Of a stretch of DNA of 64,000 nucleotides, positions 1 through 8,114 are shown piece after piece (position 1 is the first letter of the stretch; every line of letters begins with the position of its first letter). The stretch covers positions 62,001 to 126,000 of the forward strand of contig NZ_JASAOF010000003.1 of NCBI RefSeq assembly GCF_029952525.1, read 5' to 3'. This stretch comes from Saccharopolyspora ipomoeae (GTDB lineage: Bacteria > Actinomycetota > Actinomycetes > Mycobacteriales > Pseudonocardiaceae). Under the pieces are notes generated by a model. It worked only from the letters and a program-made list of their open reading frames with translations. It had not been told where the DNA came from and did not search any database. The position numbers and the translations under genes are program-made.

Positions 1-2
1 CC

Positions 3-512
3 GGTGACAACGCCAAGGGGCAGAAGGACCCGCAGCAGCGCGGCTCCTGGTTCGACGACGAGATCCGCGCGATCTCCTCGCTCACCGGCCGCCCGGCCGA
101 CCAGAACGTGCTGCTCAGCACCGACTACAAGGTGATGTCCTTCCAGCCGTACTGGGGTTTTCAGCAGGAGACCCCGCACTACGCCAACCCGCTGGCCGAC
201 TACGACGGGCGCAGCGCCGAGGTCCAGCGCTGGGCGAAGGCCAAGAGCCCCGACGAGCTGCTGCGGATGCTGCGGGACTCGGAGTTCAAGAGCCCCACGG
301 TGTTCGTCCTCGACAACCCGCGGAGCCGGTACTCCCAGGTCGAGACCCCGCCGGAGCACGAGGGCGATCTCGCGCTGCAGCTCAAGGGGGACGCGTTCCC
401 GCAGAACCCGAACGTGCGCGACTACTACGTCTACTTCGACCGCGCGGTGTTCGACTCCCCCGCCTTCGTCCAACGCGACGTCGGCCCGTACACGATCATC
501 GCCCTCCGCTGA
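3..512 (+). CDS. AftA-like galactan arabinofuranosyltransferase, C-terminal part (truncated by window edge)
   Basis: Open frame with no start inside the window, ending in TGA at 510-512; 169 residues are visible. The segment reads as the soluble C-terminal domain of AftA, the membrane enzyme that adds the first arabinofuranosyl residue to cell-wall galactan. Seen in sequence: a PYWGFQQETPHYANPL motif followed by a charged helix (RWAKAKSPDELLRML), a pattern I associate with the AftA C-terminal domain, and no membrane segment in this part. Arabinogalactan synthesis fits a Pseudonocardiales host. The N-terminal multispanning half lies outside the window, so family assignment rests on a short stretch and could be another GT-C arabinosyltransferase. 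Convergent with the P450 gene at 526. Confidence 0.55.
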   Translation, partial: GDNAKGQKDPQQRGSWFDDEIRAISSLTGRPADQNVLLSTDYKVMSFQPYWGFQQETPHYANPLADYDGRSAEVQRWAKAKSPDELLRMLRDSEFKSPTVFVLDNPRSRYSQVETPPEHEGDLALQLKGDAFPQNPNVRDYYVYFDRAVFDSPAFVQRDVGPYTIIALR

Positions 513-525
513 CCCGGTGCGCCCC

Positions 526-1761
526 TCAGGAACCCGAGGGGCGCACCGGCAGCGACTGCAGGCCGTGGATGAGGCTGGAGTTGCGGCGGGTCAGGTCCTC
601 CGGCGCGGTGGCCAGTTCGAGGCCGGGGAAGTGCGCGAGGAGACCGCGGAGCGCGACCTGGGCTTCCATCCGGGCCAGCGGGGCGCCGAGGCAGAAGTGG
701 ATGCCGTGGCCGAAAGCCAGGTGGCCCTGGGTGTCCCGGGTGATGTCGAAGGCATCGCCTTCGGGGAAGCGCCGCGAGTCGCGGTCGGCCGCGGCCAGGC
801 CCGCCCACACGAACTCGCCGGCCGGGATCTCGGTGCCGCCGACGGTGATCGGTTCGGTGGTGAAGCGGAACGTGGTGTGCATGAGCGGCCCGTCGAACCG
901 CAGCATCTCCTCCACGGCCGCGTCCACCAGGCCCGGGTCGGCGCGCAGCCGGGCGAACTGGTCCGGGTGGGTCAGCAGCGCCAGGACCCCGTTGCCGATC
1001 AGGTTCACCGTGGTCTCGTGCCCGGCCACCAGCAGCAGGAACACCATCGAGATCAGCTCGGCCTCGCTGAGCCGGTCCTCGTCCTCGGACACCTCGATCA
1101 ACGCCGTGAGCAGGTCGTCGCCCGGGTGCTCGCGCTTGGTCGCCAGGAGTTCGGCGAGGTACTGCGCCATCTCGCTCGCGGCCTGCACCGAGGCCTCGGC
1201 GTCGAGGTCGTCGAGCAGCCGGTTGGTCCAGAGCCGGAAGTCGTCGCGGCGGCTCTCGTCCACGCCCAGCAGCTCGCAGATCACGCGGATCGGCAGCGGG
1301 AACGCGAAGGCGTCCAGGAAGTCCACTTCGGACTGGTCGGCCATCGCCGACAGCAGTTCCTCGGTGATCTCCTCGATCCGCGGGCGCAGCGCCTCGATGC
1401 GGCGGGCGGTGAAGGCCTTGACCACCAGCTTGCGCAACCGGGTGTGGTCCGGCGGGTCCATGTTGAGCATGTGCATGTCGAACCCGGCCCCGGCGAACCG
1501 GCCGTCATCCGACCCCGGCTGCTCGGAGTCAGGTGCGAAGCGGTCCATGACCAGCCGGAAGATGGTCTGCGCGTCCTTTCCCAGACGCGGATCGGCGAGC
1601 AGCGCGCGGGCCTCGTCGTAGCGGGTCACCACCCACACGGGGAGCCCGCTCTCGTTGACCAGCCGGTGCACCGGACCGGCCTCCCGCAGTTCCGCGTAGC
1701 GGGCGTGCAGGTTCTGCGCGAACGCCGAGTCGAACGGCACCGGGTCGGTGTGCGCTGTCAT
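526..1761 (-). CDS. Cytochrome P450 (first of tandem pair)
   Basis: Soluble bacterial class I P450 of 411 residues, a normal length; it would need a ferredoxin and reductase encoded elsewhere. Visible: I-helix oxygen-binding motif AGHETT near residue 243, K-helix ExxR (EEMLR) near 283 and the heme-binding loop FGHGIHFCLG with the cysteine near 355. The ATG at 1761 is preceded by GGGGG on the coding strand, so the longer upstream frame was rejected. The substrate cannot be read from sequence; the general look is CYP107/CYP105-like. It lies downstream of a close paralog in the same orientation, with a dyad repeat array between them. Confidence 0.95.
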   Translation of the reverse strand: MTAHTDPVPFDSAFAQNLHARYAELREAGPVHRLVNESGLPVWVVTRYDEARALLADPRLGKDAQTIFRLVMDRFAPDSEQPGSDDGRFAGAGFDMHMLNMDPPDHTRLRKLVVKAFTARRIEALRPRIEEITEELLSAMADQSEVDFLDAFAFPLPIRVICELLGVDESRRDDFRLWTNRLLDDLDAEASVQAASEMAQYLAELLATKREHPGDDLLTALIEVSEDEDRLSEAELISMVFLLLVAGHETTVNLIGNGVLALLTHPDQFARLRADPGLVDAAVEEMLRFDGPLMHTTFRFTTEPITVGGTEIPAGEFVWAGLAAADRDSRRFPEGDAFDITRDTQGHLAFGHGIHFCLGAPLARMEAQVALRGLLAHFPGLELATAPEDLTRRNSSLIHGLQSLPVRPSGS

Positions 1762-1846
1762 GGAACCCCCATCCACGAGACGTGGTTCCAGTAAACCTCG
1801 CCCGCACCGACCCGCGCCGGGCGTTTCGCCGATTCCCCGCAGATCC

Positions 1847-1918
1847 GATTTCAATGGAAACCAGGTCCCCGACTTCCGTTGAAATCGGGGACCCGACTTC
1901 CGTTGAAATCCTGGTGCT
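1847..1918. repeat. Tandem array of three 24-nt imperfect dyads
   Basis: Three consecutive 24-nt units start at 1847, 1871 and 1895. Units 2 and 3 both begin GACTTCCGTTGAAATC and unit 1 begins with its approximate inverse, GATTTCAATGGAAACC; each is followed by an 8-nt GC-rich spacer. Units 1 and 2 can also pair through GGTCCCCGA/TCGGGGACC. The array sits between two minus-strand P450 genes, so it could end transcription of the upstream gene or act as an operator array for the downstream one. Same architecture as the arrays at 19430 and 35583. Confidence 0.8.
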
Positions 1919-1923
1919 CGGGG

Positions 1924-3138
1924 TCAGCCCAACCGGACCGGGAGCCGCTGCAGGCCGTGGATCAGGGTCGAGAAGCGCCACTCGACGTCGTCGAGCGCCC
2001 CGCCCGCGCTGAGGTCCGGGAACCGCTCGGCGAGCTGGCGCACCGCGATCTGGGCCTCCATGCGGGCCAGCTGGGCGCCGAGGCAGAAGTGGATGCCGTG
2101 GCCGAACGACACGTGCCCCTGGGTGTCGCGGTGGATGTCGAACTTCTCCGGCTCCGGGAACTTCTCCGGGTCGTGGTTGGCCGAGGCCAGCCCGACCCAC
2201 ACGATCTCGCCCGCCGGGATCTCCACGTCGCCGAAGGTGACCGCGTCGGTGGTGTGCCGGAAGGTGCCGTGCATGACGGGACCGTCGAAGCGCAGCGCCT
2301 CCTCGACCACGCCGGTCACCAGCCGCGGGTCGGCCACCAGCTCCGCCCACTGGCCGGGGTTGCGCAGCAGGGCCAGCATCCCGTTGCCGATCAGGTTCAC
2401 GGTCGTCTCGTGCCCGGCCACCAGCAGCAGGAACACCATCGAGATCAGCTCCGGCTCGCTGAGCCGGTCCTCGTCCTCGGACACCTCGATCAACGCCGTG
2501 AGCAGGTCGTCGCCCGGGTGCTGCCGCTTGGTGGCGACGAGCTCGATCAGGTAGGCGCCCATGGCCGAGGCTGCCTCGCCGCGCGACTCGTCGTCGGAGG
2601 CGTCGAGCAGCGTGTTGGTCCACCGGCGGAAGTCGTCGCGGCGGCTCTCGTCCACGCCCAACAGCTCGCAGATCACCTGGATCGGCAGCGGGAACGCCAG
2701 GGCGTCGAGCAGGTCGATCTCGTCGGATCCGGCCACCGCGTCGAGCAGGCCAGCGGTGATCTCCTCGACCCGGGGGCGCAGCGCCTCGATGCGGCGGGCG
2801 GTGAAGGCCTTGACCACCAGCTTGCGCAGCCGGGTGTGGTCCGGCGGGTCGAGGTTGAGCATCTGCTCGTTGAGGTCGTCGTTGAACGGGCGGCCGTTGC
2901 CGCCGGTCTTGGCGACGATGACCTCGCGGCTGCGGCGGAAGTCCTTGGCCAGGCGCGGATCGGTCAGCGCGGCCTTGACGTCGTCGTAGCGGGTGATCGT
3001 CCACACCGGGAGTCCGTGCGGGGTGAGCATCCGCTGAACCGGTGTCGCGGAACGGATCTCGCCGTAGCGGTCGTGCAGGTTCGCGACGAAATCGGCGTCG
3101 AAGGCAACGGGTTCGGCGTGCGCCTCAGTGGTGGGCAT
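1924..3138 (-). CDS. Cytochrome P450 (second of tandem pair)
   Basis: A 404-residue P450 very similar to its neighbour at 526-1761. Visible: I-helix AGHETT near residue 238, ExxR (EEALR) and heme loop FGHGIHFCLG with the cysteine near 349. ATG at 3138 with a GAAGGAAC ribosome site 2-10 bases upstream. Nucleotides 2455-2522 are identical to 1063-1130 of the paralog, while the N-terminal substrate-recognition regions differ, which fits recent tandem duplication with partial divergence or gene conversion. No redox partner or biosynthetic cluster is visible here. Confidence 0.95.
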   Translation of the reverse strand: MPTTEAHAEPVAFDADFVANLHDRYGEIRSATPVQRMLTPHGLPVWTITRYDDVKAALTDPRLAKDFRRSREVIVAKTGGNGRPFNDDLNEQMLNLDPPDHTRLRKLVVKAFTARRIEALRPRVEEITAGLLDAVAGSDEIDLLDALAFPLPIQVICELLGVDESRRDDFRRWTNTLLDASDDESRGEAASAMGAYLIELVATKRQHPGDDLLTALIEVSEDEDRLSEPELISMVFLLLVAGHETTVNLIGNGMLALLRNPGQWAELVADPRLVTGVVEEALRFDGPVMHGTFRHTTDAVTFGDVEIPAGEIVWVGLASANHDPEKFPEPEKFDIHRDTQGHVSFGHGIHFCLGAQLARMEAQIAVRQLAERFPDLSAGGALDDVEWRFSTLIHGLQRLPVRLG

Positions 3139-3321
3139 GGAGTTCCTTCGCGATCGTGGCGGGCGGTCCCCTCGCAATCCAGTGAACACCGTTCACACCG
3201 GCTTGTCACACGGGACTGAAGGCGCTCTCAGCGCAAACCCGACGAACCTCGCGTTCCTACCCTTGTCGAGAACCCGCGCCTGCGCCCCGCACGTCAGGGC
3301 GACCGGGTAGCGTGGCACGAC

Positions 3322-4230
3322 GTGACTGGCCCTGATCCCGTGGACGTGCGACTCCTGAGCGCCGTCGCAGAGGTGGGCCGGGCGGCGGTCCCGGACATCG
3401 CCGGCCGGCTCGGCATGGACGTGCGCGAGGTCGCCGCGCGGCTCGCGGCGCTGTCCACGACCGGACTACCGCTGGTGGTCGGCGTCGAGTGCGACCAGCA
3501 GGGCATCCGCAACGCCGTCGCCGTCGCGCAGCAGTGGGCCGCGCAGAACGCCGCGAGCGGCCCCCACCCGACCGCCGGTTACAGCGGCCCGCACCCGATG
3601 TCCGGTCCCTACCCCGCATCCGGCCCCCACCCCGTGCCGGGCCCGCACCAGGGGCCGGTGTCCGGTCCCGCGCCCGTACCGGGCCCGCCGCCGATGCCGC
3701 AGCCTCCCGTCGCACCGCAGCCGCCGATGAGCACCTGGGGTCCGCCCGGATCGGCCGCGTGGGCGCGCGGCGACCAGCCCGCGCCCGTCCCGGCCCAGCC
3801 GCCGGCCGGCACGAGCACGATCGGCACCAAGCTGGACGTGCACGGCGTGTCGGGCGAGCGGATCAGCATCCAGCTCATCGAGGTCGTCGACCCGGCCGAC
3901 TTCCTGTTCACCGCCGCCGGTCACGAGCTGCAGGAGGGTGAGCGCTCGGTCGTGGTGCACACCGAGCTGACCAACCACGGGCAGGTCCCGTTCTCGTCGC
4001 TGCCCGACATGTACCTGGAGCTGATCACCAAGGACGGCGCTCCGGTGACCAAGGCCCCGGTGTCGATGTCGTCCCGCCCGCCGCACCGGATGGGCGTGCA
4101 ACCCGGCGAAACCGCGGGCGGCCACACGATCTACGTGCTGCCCGAGTCCACGGAGCTCTCGGCGGTCCGCTGGACCCCGCAGCCGGGAGATCAGCAGCGA
4201 ACCCTGCTCTGGGACATCACGGGTCTCTAG
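3322..4230 (+). CDS. Hypothetical protein: HTH-like N-terminus, Pro/Gly-rich linker, beta-rich C-terminal domain
   Basis: 302 residues. Residues 5-70 look like a small winged-helix or Lrp-like fold (LLSAVAEVGRAAVPDIAGRL). Residues 75-145 are a low-complexity linker with repeated SGPHP/SGPYP units. Residues 160-302 look like a beta-sandwich similar to DUF4352-type ligand or telokin-like domains (IQLIEVVDP, VVVHTELTNHGQVPF). No signal peptide or membrane helix is seen, so it is probably cytoplasmic. The GTG start lies 8 bases after TAGCGT (3308-3313), a possible -10 box, and has no Shine-Dalgarno, so the mRNA may be leaderless. Function unknown. Confidence 0.75.
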   Translation: MTGPDPVDVRLLSAVAEVGRAAVPDIAGRLGMDVREVAARLAALSTTGLPLVVGVECDQQGIRNAVAVAQQWAAQNAASGPHPTAGYSGPHPMSGPYPASGPHPVPGPHQGPVSGPAPVPGPPPMPQPPVAPQPPMSTWGPPGSAAWARGDQPAPVPAQPPAGTSTIGTKLDVHGVSGERISIQLIEVVDPADFLFTAAGHELQEGERSVVVHTELTNHGQVPFSSLPDMYLELITKDGAPVTKAPVSMSSRPPHRMGVQPGETAGGHTIYVLPESTELSAVRWTPQPGDQQRTLLWDITGL

Positions 4231-4514
4231 GAATCGCGGCGGAAGAAGTCCAGCGGGTTGCGCCGCGGCTTCTCGTCGCGCTGCCTGCGGCGGTACTGCA
4301 GGGTCGGCCAGTCCCCCGCGTCGTCGCGCGGGCGCTCGGGTTCGGGCTCGCCGATGACCGAGGGCGTGGCCGGGCCGACGTCCTGAGCGCTGATCACGTC
4401 GCCGAGGCTGTGCAGCCCCTCCGGCGGGGTGTCCAGATCGGCCTGCGGGTCGATGACCGGCATGCCGCGTGGTGGGGTCGGTGCGTCCGAACCCTGAAAC
4501 TCCTGCTGTGCCAC
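4227..4514 (-). CDS. Small hypothetical protein, acidic/proline-rich with basic C-terminus
   Basis: 95 residues if started at the GTG at 4514, which has an AAGGGGG ribosome site; the longer frame would run into repeat DNA. The protein is disordered-looking, rich in D, P and E, and ends in a basic tail (RRRQRDEKPRRNPLDFFRRDS). No known domain. Its TAG stop shares the palindrome CTAG (4227-4230) with the stop of the convergent gene at 3322, so the two genes overlap tail-to-tail by 4 bases. Function unknown. Confidence 0.6.
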   Translation of the reverse strand: MAQQEFQGSDAPTPPRGMPVIDPQADLDTPPEGLHSLGDVISAQDVGPATPSVIGEPEPERPRDDAGDWPTLQYRRRQRDEKPRRNPLDFFRRDS

Positions 4515-4574
4515 CGGACCCCCTTCGTCGCGCGCCGATCCGATCACCACGGTACCCGGTCCAGCAGTGGAAAC

Positions 4575-4737
4575 ATGCGGCGAAGCCGCATTCTCTTCCA
4601 CCACCCGAGCAACCTGCACCGCCGCGGGTTCTGAGCGCCTTCGTGGCGAGTACGCCGTGACGCCGCGTATTCACATACTCAAGGAGCGGCGCACGGAGTC
4701 CACGGAGGCGCTCAGGTTCCGCCACCCGCACCGCTGA
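4575..4737. repeat. Dispersed structured repeat, family B copy 1
   Basis: A small hairpin (ATGCGGC-GAA-GCCGCAT, 4575-4591) is followed by the roughly 125-nt element shared with 30307 and 59778. Outer stem 4631-4646 / 4700-4715 (CTGAGCGCCTTCGTGG with CCACGGAGGCGCTCAG, one wobble). Inner stem CGCCGC 4661-4666 / GCGGCG 4686-4691. Compared with the other copies, one outer pair is C-G here and G-C there. The tail ACCGCACCGCTGAGCA-like sequence at 4725-4740 is shared with copy 3. It lies downstream of rluD. Confidence 0.8.
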
Positions 4738-4760
4738 GCAAAGCAACCACGAACCAGTCC

Positions 4761-5690
4761 CTACTCGTCCTGATCGCGCAATTCGTCCAGTGCGTGCTGC
4801 AGGTCATCCGGGTACTCGCTCTCGAACGAAACCCAGCCGCCCGAGGGGTGTTCGAAGGACAGGCTCCGGGCGTGCAGCCACTGGCGGCTGATGGCCAGGC
4901 GTCGCGCCAGCACCGGGTCGGCGCCGTAGGTGAGGTCGCCGACGCACGGGTGCTTGATCGCCGAGAAGTGCACCCGGATCTGGTGCGTGCGACCGGTTTC
5001 CAGCTTCACGTCGATCAGCGACGCGGCGCGGAACGCCTCCACCACCTCGTAGTGCGTGATGCTCGGCTTGCCGCCGGTGACCACGGCGAACTTGTAGTCG
5101 TGGCGCGGATGCCGGTCGATCGGGGCGTCGATGGTGCCTCGGCTCGGATCCGGCAGGCCCTGCACGACCGCGTGGTAGCGCTTCTCGACCGTGCGCTCCT
5201 TGAACGCGCGCTTGAGCACCGTGTAGGCGTGCTCGCTCTTGGCCACCACCATCACCCCGGTGGTGCCCGCGTCGAGGCGGTGCACGACGCCCTGGCGCTC
5301 GGCGGCGCCCGAGGTCGCGATCTGCACGCCCGCCGCGGCCAGGCCGCCGACGACGGTCGGACCCTCCCAGCCGGGGCTGGGGTGCACGGCGACGCCGATC
5401 GGCTTGTCGATCACGACGATGTCGTCGTCCTGGTGCAGGATCTTCATGCCCTCGACCGGCACGGCGACCACCTGGATCGGCTGCTCGGCCGCGGGCAGGG
5501 TCACCTCCAGCCAGGACCCGGCCATGAGGCGGTCGGACTTGCCCGCGGGAGCGCCGTCGACCAGCACGTCACCGGCCTCGGCGAGCCCGGCGACGGCGTT
5601 GCGGGACAGGCCCAGCAGCTTGGACAGACCGGCGTCGATCCGCATGCCGTCCAAGCCCTCGGGCACCGGGAGGGTTCGGAGTTCGCTCAC
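4761..5690 (-). CDS. rluD: 23S rRNA pseudouridine synthase, RluD family
   Basis: 309 residues. Isomerises uridines in the large-subunit rRNA. N-terminal S4-like RNA-binding domain (residues 15-75, [21 protein letters not shown]), then the RsuA/RluD catalytic domain with the [13 protein letters not shown] motif carrying the catalytic aspartate and a C-terminal [10 protein letters not shown] motif. GTG start at 5690 overlaps the lspA stop as GTGA, so it is translationally coupled to lspA; lspA-rluD pairing is common in actinobacteria. RluD is the best fit by length and order, though the exact target uridines cannot be read. Confidence 0.92.
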   Translation of the reverse strand: MSELRTLPVPEGLDGMRIDAGLSKLLGLSRNAVAGLAEAGDVLVDGAPAGKSDRLMAGSWLEVTLPAAEQPIQVVAVPVEGMKILHQDDDIVVIDKPIGVAVHPSPGWEGPTVVGGLAAAGVQIATSGAAERQGVVHRLDAGTTGVMVVAKSEHAYTVLKRAFKERTVEKRYHAVVQGLPDPSRGTIDAPIDRHPRHDYKFAVVTGGKPSITHYEVVEAFRAASLIDVKLETGRTHQIRVHFSAIKHPCVGDLTYGADPVLARRLAISRQWLHARSLSFEHPSGGWVSFESEYPDDLQHALDELRDQDE

Positions 5691-6298
5691 GACCGGTCGG
5701 CCTTCTTCTGCTTGCGGTGGACGGTGCCGTCGTAGTCGCGCCCCAGCAGCGACAGCAGCACCACGAGGATGCCGCCGCAGGTGATGCAGCTGTCGGCGAC
5801 GTTGAACACCGGGAACACCTGGCCGCCGGGGGCCAGGAACGACAGGAAGTCCACCACGTGGCCCTGCAGCGGACCGGGCGCGCGGAACAGCCGGTCGCCG
5901 AGGTTGCCGCAAGCACCACCGAGCACCAGGCCGAGGCCCACGGCCCAGCCCGGCGAGCGCAGCTTCGGCGCCAGCCACACGATCACGCCGACCACGGCGA
6001 TCGCCAGCAGCGCCAGCAGCCAGGTCAGGCCGGTGGCCATCGAGAACGCGGCACCGGGGTTGCGCAGGACGTCCAGGTAGAACAGGCCGCCGAGCACCTT
6101 CAGCGGCGCGTTGCCCTCCAGGTGGGCGACCACGATGATCTTGGTGATCACGTCCAGGACCAGCCCCGCCGAGGCCACGCCGAACAGCAGCGCCAGCAGC
6201 TTCCCGGACCCGCCCTTCGGGGCGTCCGAGGCCGGGGTCGTCTCGGCGTCCTCCGACGAGGAGGCCGCCTGCTCAGGAGGGGGGTTCTCGGTGCTCAC
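5687..6298 (-). CDS. lspA: Lipoprotein signal peptidase (signal peptidase II)
   Basis: 203 residues, GTG start. Membrane aspartyl protease that cleaves prolipoproteins before the lipidated cysteine. Four transmembrane segments from about residue 35. Conserved motifs [12 protein letters not shown] and [12 protein letters not shown] contain the two catalytic aspartates. The N-terminal 30 residues are a hydrophilic, disordered extension ([16 protein letters not shown]), typical of actinobacterial LspA. Overlaps rluD by GTGA. Confidence 0.95.
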   Translation of the reverse strand: MSTENPPPEQAASSSEDAETTPASDAPKGGSGKLLALLFGVASAGLVLDVITKIIVVAHLEGNAPLKVLGGLFYLDVLRNPGAAFSMATGLTWLLALLAIAVVGVIVWLAPKLRSPGWAVGLGLVLGGACGNLGDRLFRAPGPLQGHVVDFLSFLAPGGQVFPVFNVADSCITCGGILVVLLSLLGRDYDGTVHRKQKKADRS

Positions 6299-6355
6299 CC
6301 CGCCATTGTCCCCGACCCCGGCGACCGGCCGAGCACCAGGACCGCCAGTCGGACC

Positions 6356-7678
6356 TCACAGCAGGAACGGCGGCAGCGGGCGCGCGTCCTCGACGGGCTC
6401 CCAGCGGCCCTCGACCTTCCGGTACTGCGCCGCAGGACCGTCGCCGACCAGCGACTTCAGCGCCGCGACGAGGCGGTCGACGTGCTCGGTCGTGGTGCCC
6501 AGGCCGAGGCTCACGCGCAGCGCCCGCTCCGCGTCCGAGCCCGCCCTGCTCAGCAGGTTCCGGGTGCCGAGGTGGGCGCAGAACAGGCCGTCGCGGACAC
6601 CGATGGCGTGCTCCGCCGACAGGGCTGCGGCCAGCAGGCCCGGGTCCTGGCCGTCGACGGTGAAGCTGACGACGCCGACCCGGTCGTGCTCCGGCCCGAA
6701 CAGGCTCAGCTCGCGCAGGCCCGGGACCTCGGCCAGCCCGGCGCGCAGCCGCCGCAGCAACGCCGACTCGTGCTCGACGACGCCCTCCCAGCGGGAGGTG
6801 AACGTCCGGCAGGCCGTGGCCAGCGCGTGCACGCCGACGGTGTTCGGCGAGCCCGCCTCGTGCCGCTCGGGCCCGGTGGTCCAGCTGACCGCGCGCTCGT
6901 TGACCGCGCGCGTCGCGCCTCCCCCGGCCAGGTGGGGATCGGCGGCGTTGAGCCAGTCGGCGCGGCCGATCAGGGCGCCCGCGCCGAACGGCGCGTAGAG
7001 CTTGTGGCCGGACAGGGCCGCGTAGTCGACGTCGAGCTCGGCGAGCCGGACCGGCCGGTGCGGCGCGAGCTGCGCGGCGTCCAGCACCGTCCGGGCGCCC
7101 CGGCGGCGGGCGACGCGGGCCAGCTCGGCGACCGGCCACAGCTCACCGGTCACGTTGCAGGCCCCGGTGAGCACCGCCAGCCGCGGCCCCTCCGGGCACT
7201 CCGCCAGCGCCGCGTCCAGGGCGGCGACGGCGTCGGCGGGGCTCTCGGGAGCCGGGATCCGGCGCACGTTGCGCCAGGGCAGCAGGGCCGCGTGGTGGAC
7301 GGTGTCGAACACGACCACCGACGTGCCGCGCGGCACCGCCGAGGCCAGCAGGTTCAGGGCGTCCGTGGTGTTGCGGGTGAACACGACCTCATCGCCCTGA
7401 CGTGCGCCGACGAAGTCCAGCAGGACCTGCCGCGCGCCCTCGTAGACGCGGGTGCAGACCTGGGAGGCGAACCCGGCTCCCCGGTGGACGCTGGCGTAGT
7501 ACGGGAGCAGCTCGTCGACCGCGTCCCGCACCGCCGACAGGCACGGAGCGCTCGCCGCGTGATCGAGGTTGGCGTAGTGCGCGGTGCCGCCGGTGACCAG
7601 CGGGACCCGCAATCCCGCTCCGACCACGCCGGGCACGGCGACGGACTGGCTCGGAACATCGATGACGGCTGAAGACAT
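6356..7678 (-). CDS. Cysteine desulfurase-like aminotransferase class V
   Basis: 440 residues. PLP-dependent enzyme of the SufS/CsdA fold, expected to mobilise sulfur from cysteine. Visible: substrate/PLP region NLDHAASAPC, VVFDTVHHAA, the PLP-lysine motif SGHKLYAPFGAGAL and a candidate catalytic cysteine in DGLFCAHLG. No suf or isc genes adjoin it, so it is probably not the housekeeping SufS; a role in sulfur recycling is suggested by the SAM-IV riboswitch directly upstream. ATG at 7678. The C-terminal 40 residues include an unusual WEPVEDARPLPPFLL tail. Confidence 0.85.
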   Translation of the reverse strand: MSSAVIDVPSQSVAVPGVVGAGLRVPLVTGGTAHYANLDHAASAPCLSAVRDAVDELLPYYASVHRGAGFASQVCTRVYEGARQVLLDFVGARQGDEVVFTRNTTDALNLLASAVPRGTSVVVFDTVHHAALLPWRNVRRIPAPESPADAVAALDAALAECPEGPRLAVLTGACNVTGELWPVAELARVARRRGARTVLDAAQLAPHRPVRLAELDVDYAALSGHKLYAPFGAGALIGRADWLNAADPHLAGGGATRAVNERAVSWTTGPERHEAGSPNTVGVHALATACRTFTSRWEGVVEHESALLRRLRAGLAEVPGLRELSLFGPEHDRVGVVSFTVDGQDPGLLAAALSAEHAIGVRDGLFCAHLGTRNLLSRAGSDAERALRVSLGLGTTTEHVDRLVAALKSLVGDGPAAQYRKVEGRWEPVEDARPLPPFLL

Positions 7679-7704
7679 CGCGACCCTCCCGGGGCCTCAA
7701 GGGC

Positions 7705-7830
7705 CCTCGGCGGGCCCGCGCTTGCCGAGCCGCACCGCGCGACCGGCCAGGTCCTCACCCGGGGCACCCCACCGCGGTTGGAGGGTTGCCGGCCAGCAAG
7801 CCGGGGCTTCGCGCTGGCACTCATGACCTT
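7705..7830 (-). ncRNA. SAM-IV riboswitch
   Basis: On the minus strand the leader contains the SAM-IV core: GGTCATGAGTGCCAGC, the GCCCCGGCTTGCTGGCC hairpin, GGCAACCCTCC and CGCGGTGGGGTGCCCC, closed by GGTGAGGACC that pairs with GGTCAT of P1. Downstream GGCAAGCGCGGGCCC (to about 7710) fits the extra pseudoknot of the class. Known role: S-adenosylmethionine binding turns down actinobacterial sulfur genes. The gene controlled here is the cysteine desulfurase, whose start lies about 27 bases downstream of the element. Confidence 0.9.
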
Positions 7831-7839
7831 CAGGTGGGG

Positions 7840-7869
7840 AGATTAGCGGGGTGTCTCGGGAGTTGGCAA
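7840..7869 (-). promoter_or_regulatory. Candidate promoter for the SAM-IV leader
   Basis: On the minus strand, TTGCCA (7864-7869) and TAATCT (7840-7845) are separated by 18 bases, placing the transcription start a few bases before the riboswitch. Confidence 0.6.
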
Positions 7870-7947
7870 GGGGGTTCCGCTTTGTGGGATGCCGCCCCAG
7901 GCGTCTTGTCCTTAAAAAGGACCACCTACGGGTACGTTTCGCCAGGC

Positions 7948-8029
7948 AGTGCCAATTTCGTACGAAATTGCCTACCACTCAACGCAACTCACGTCGTCAA
8001 CGCGGGCAATTTCGTATGAAATTGGCACT
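7948..8029. repeat. Long intergenic inverted repeat with self-palindromic arms
   Basis: Two 25-nt arms (7948-7972 and 8005-8029) pair with a single wobble around a 32-nt loop. Each arm contains the 18-nt palindrome CAATTTCGTACGAAATTG, perfect in the left arm and with one change in the right, so the DNA can form either one long hairpin or two short ones. Lies between the ileS terminator and the desulfurase promoter. The loop differs from the 22628/51898 family. Confidence 0.75.
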
Positions 8030-8063
8030 CCGCACCCCAGCAGAAGGACCACAAGCCCAACCG

Positions 8064-8100
8064 CAGAGGGCCCTTCGGACGAAGTCCGAAGGGCCCTCTG
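8064..8100 (-). terminator. Intrinsic terminator-like hairpin of ileS
   Basis: 17-bp perfect stem 8064-8080 / 8084-8100 with a GAA loop, 15 bases beyond the ileS stop. No T-run follows, as is common in high-GC actinobacteria. Confidence 0.75.
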
Positions 8101-8114
8101 CCGTAGTCGAGTCC

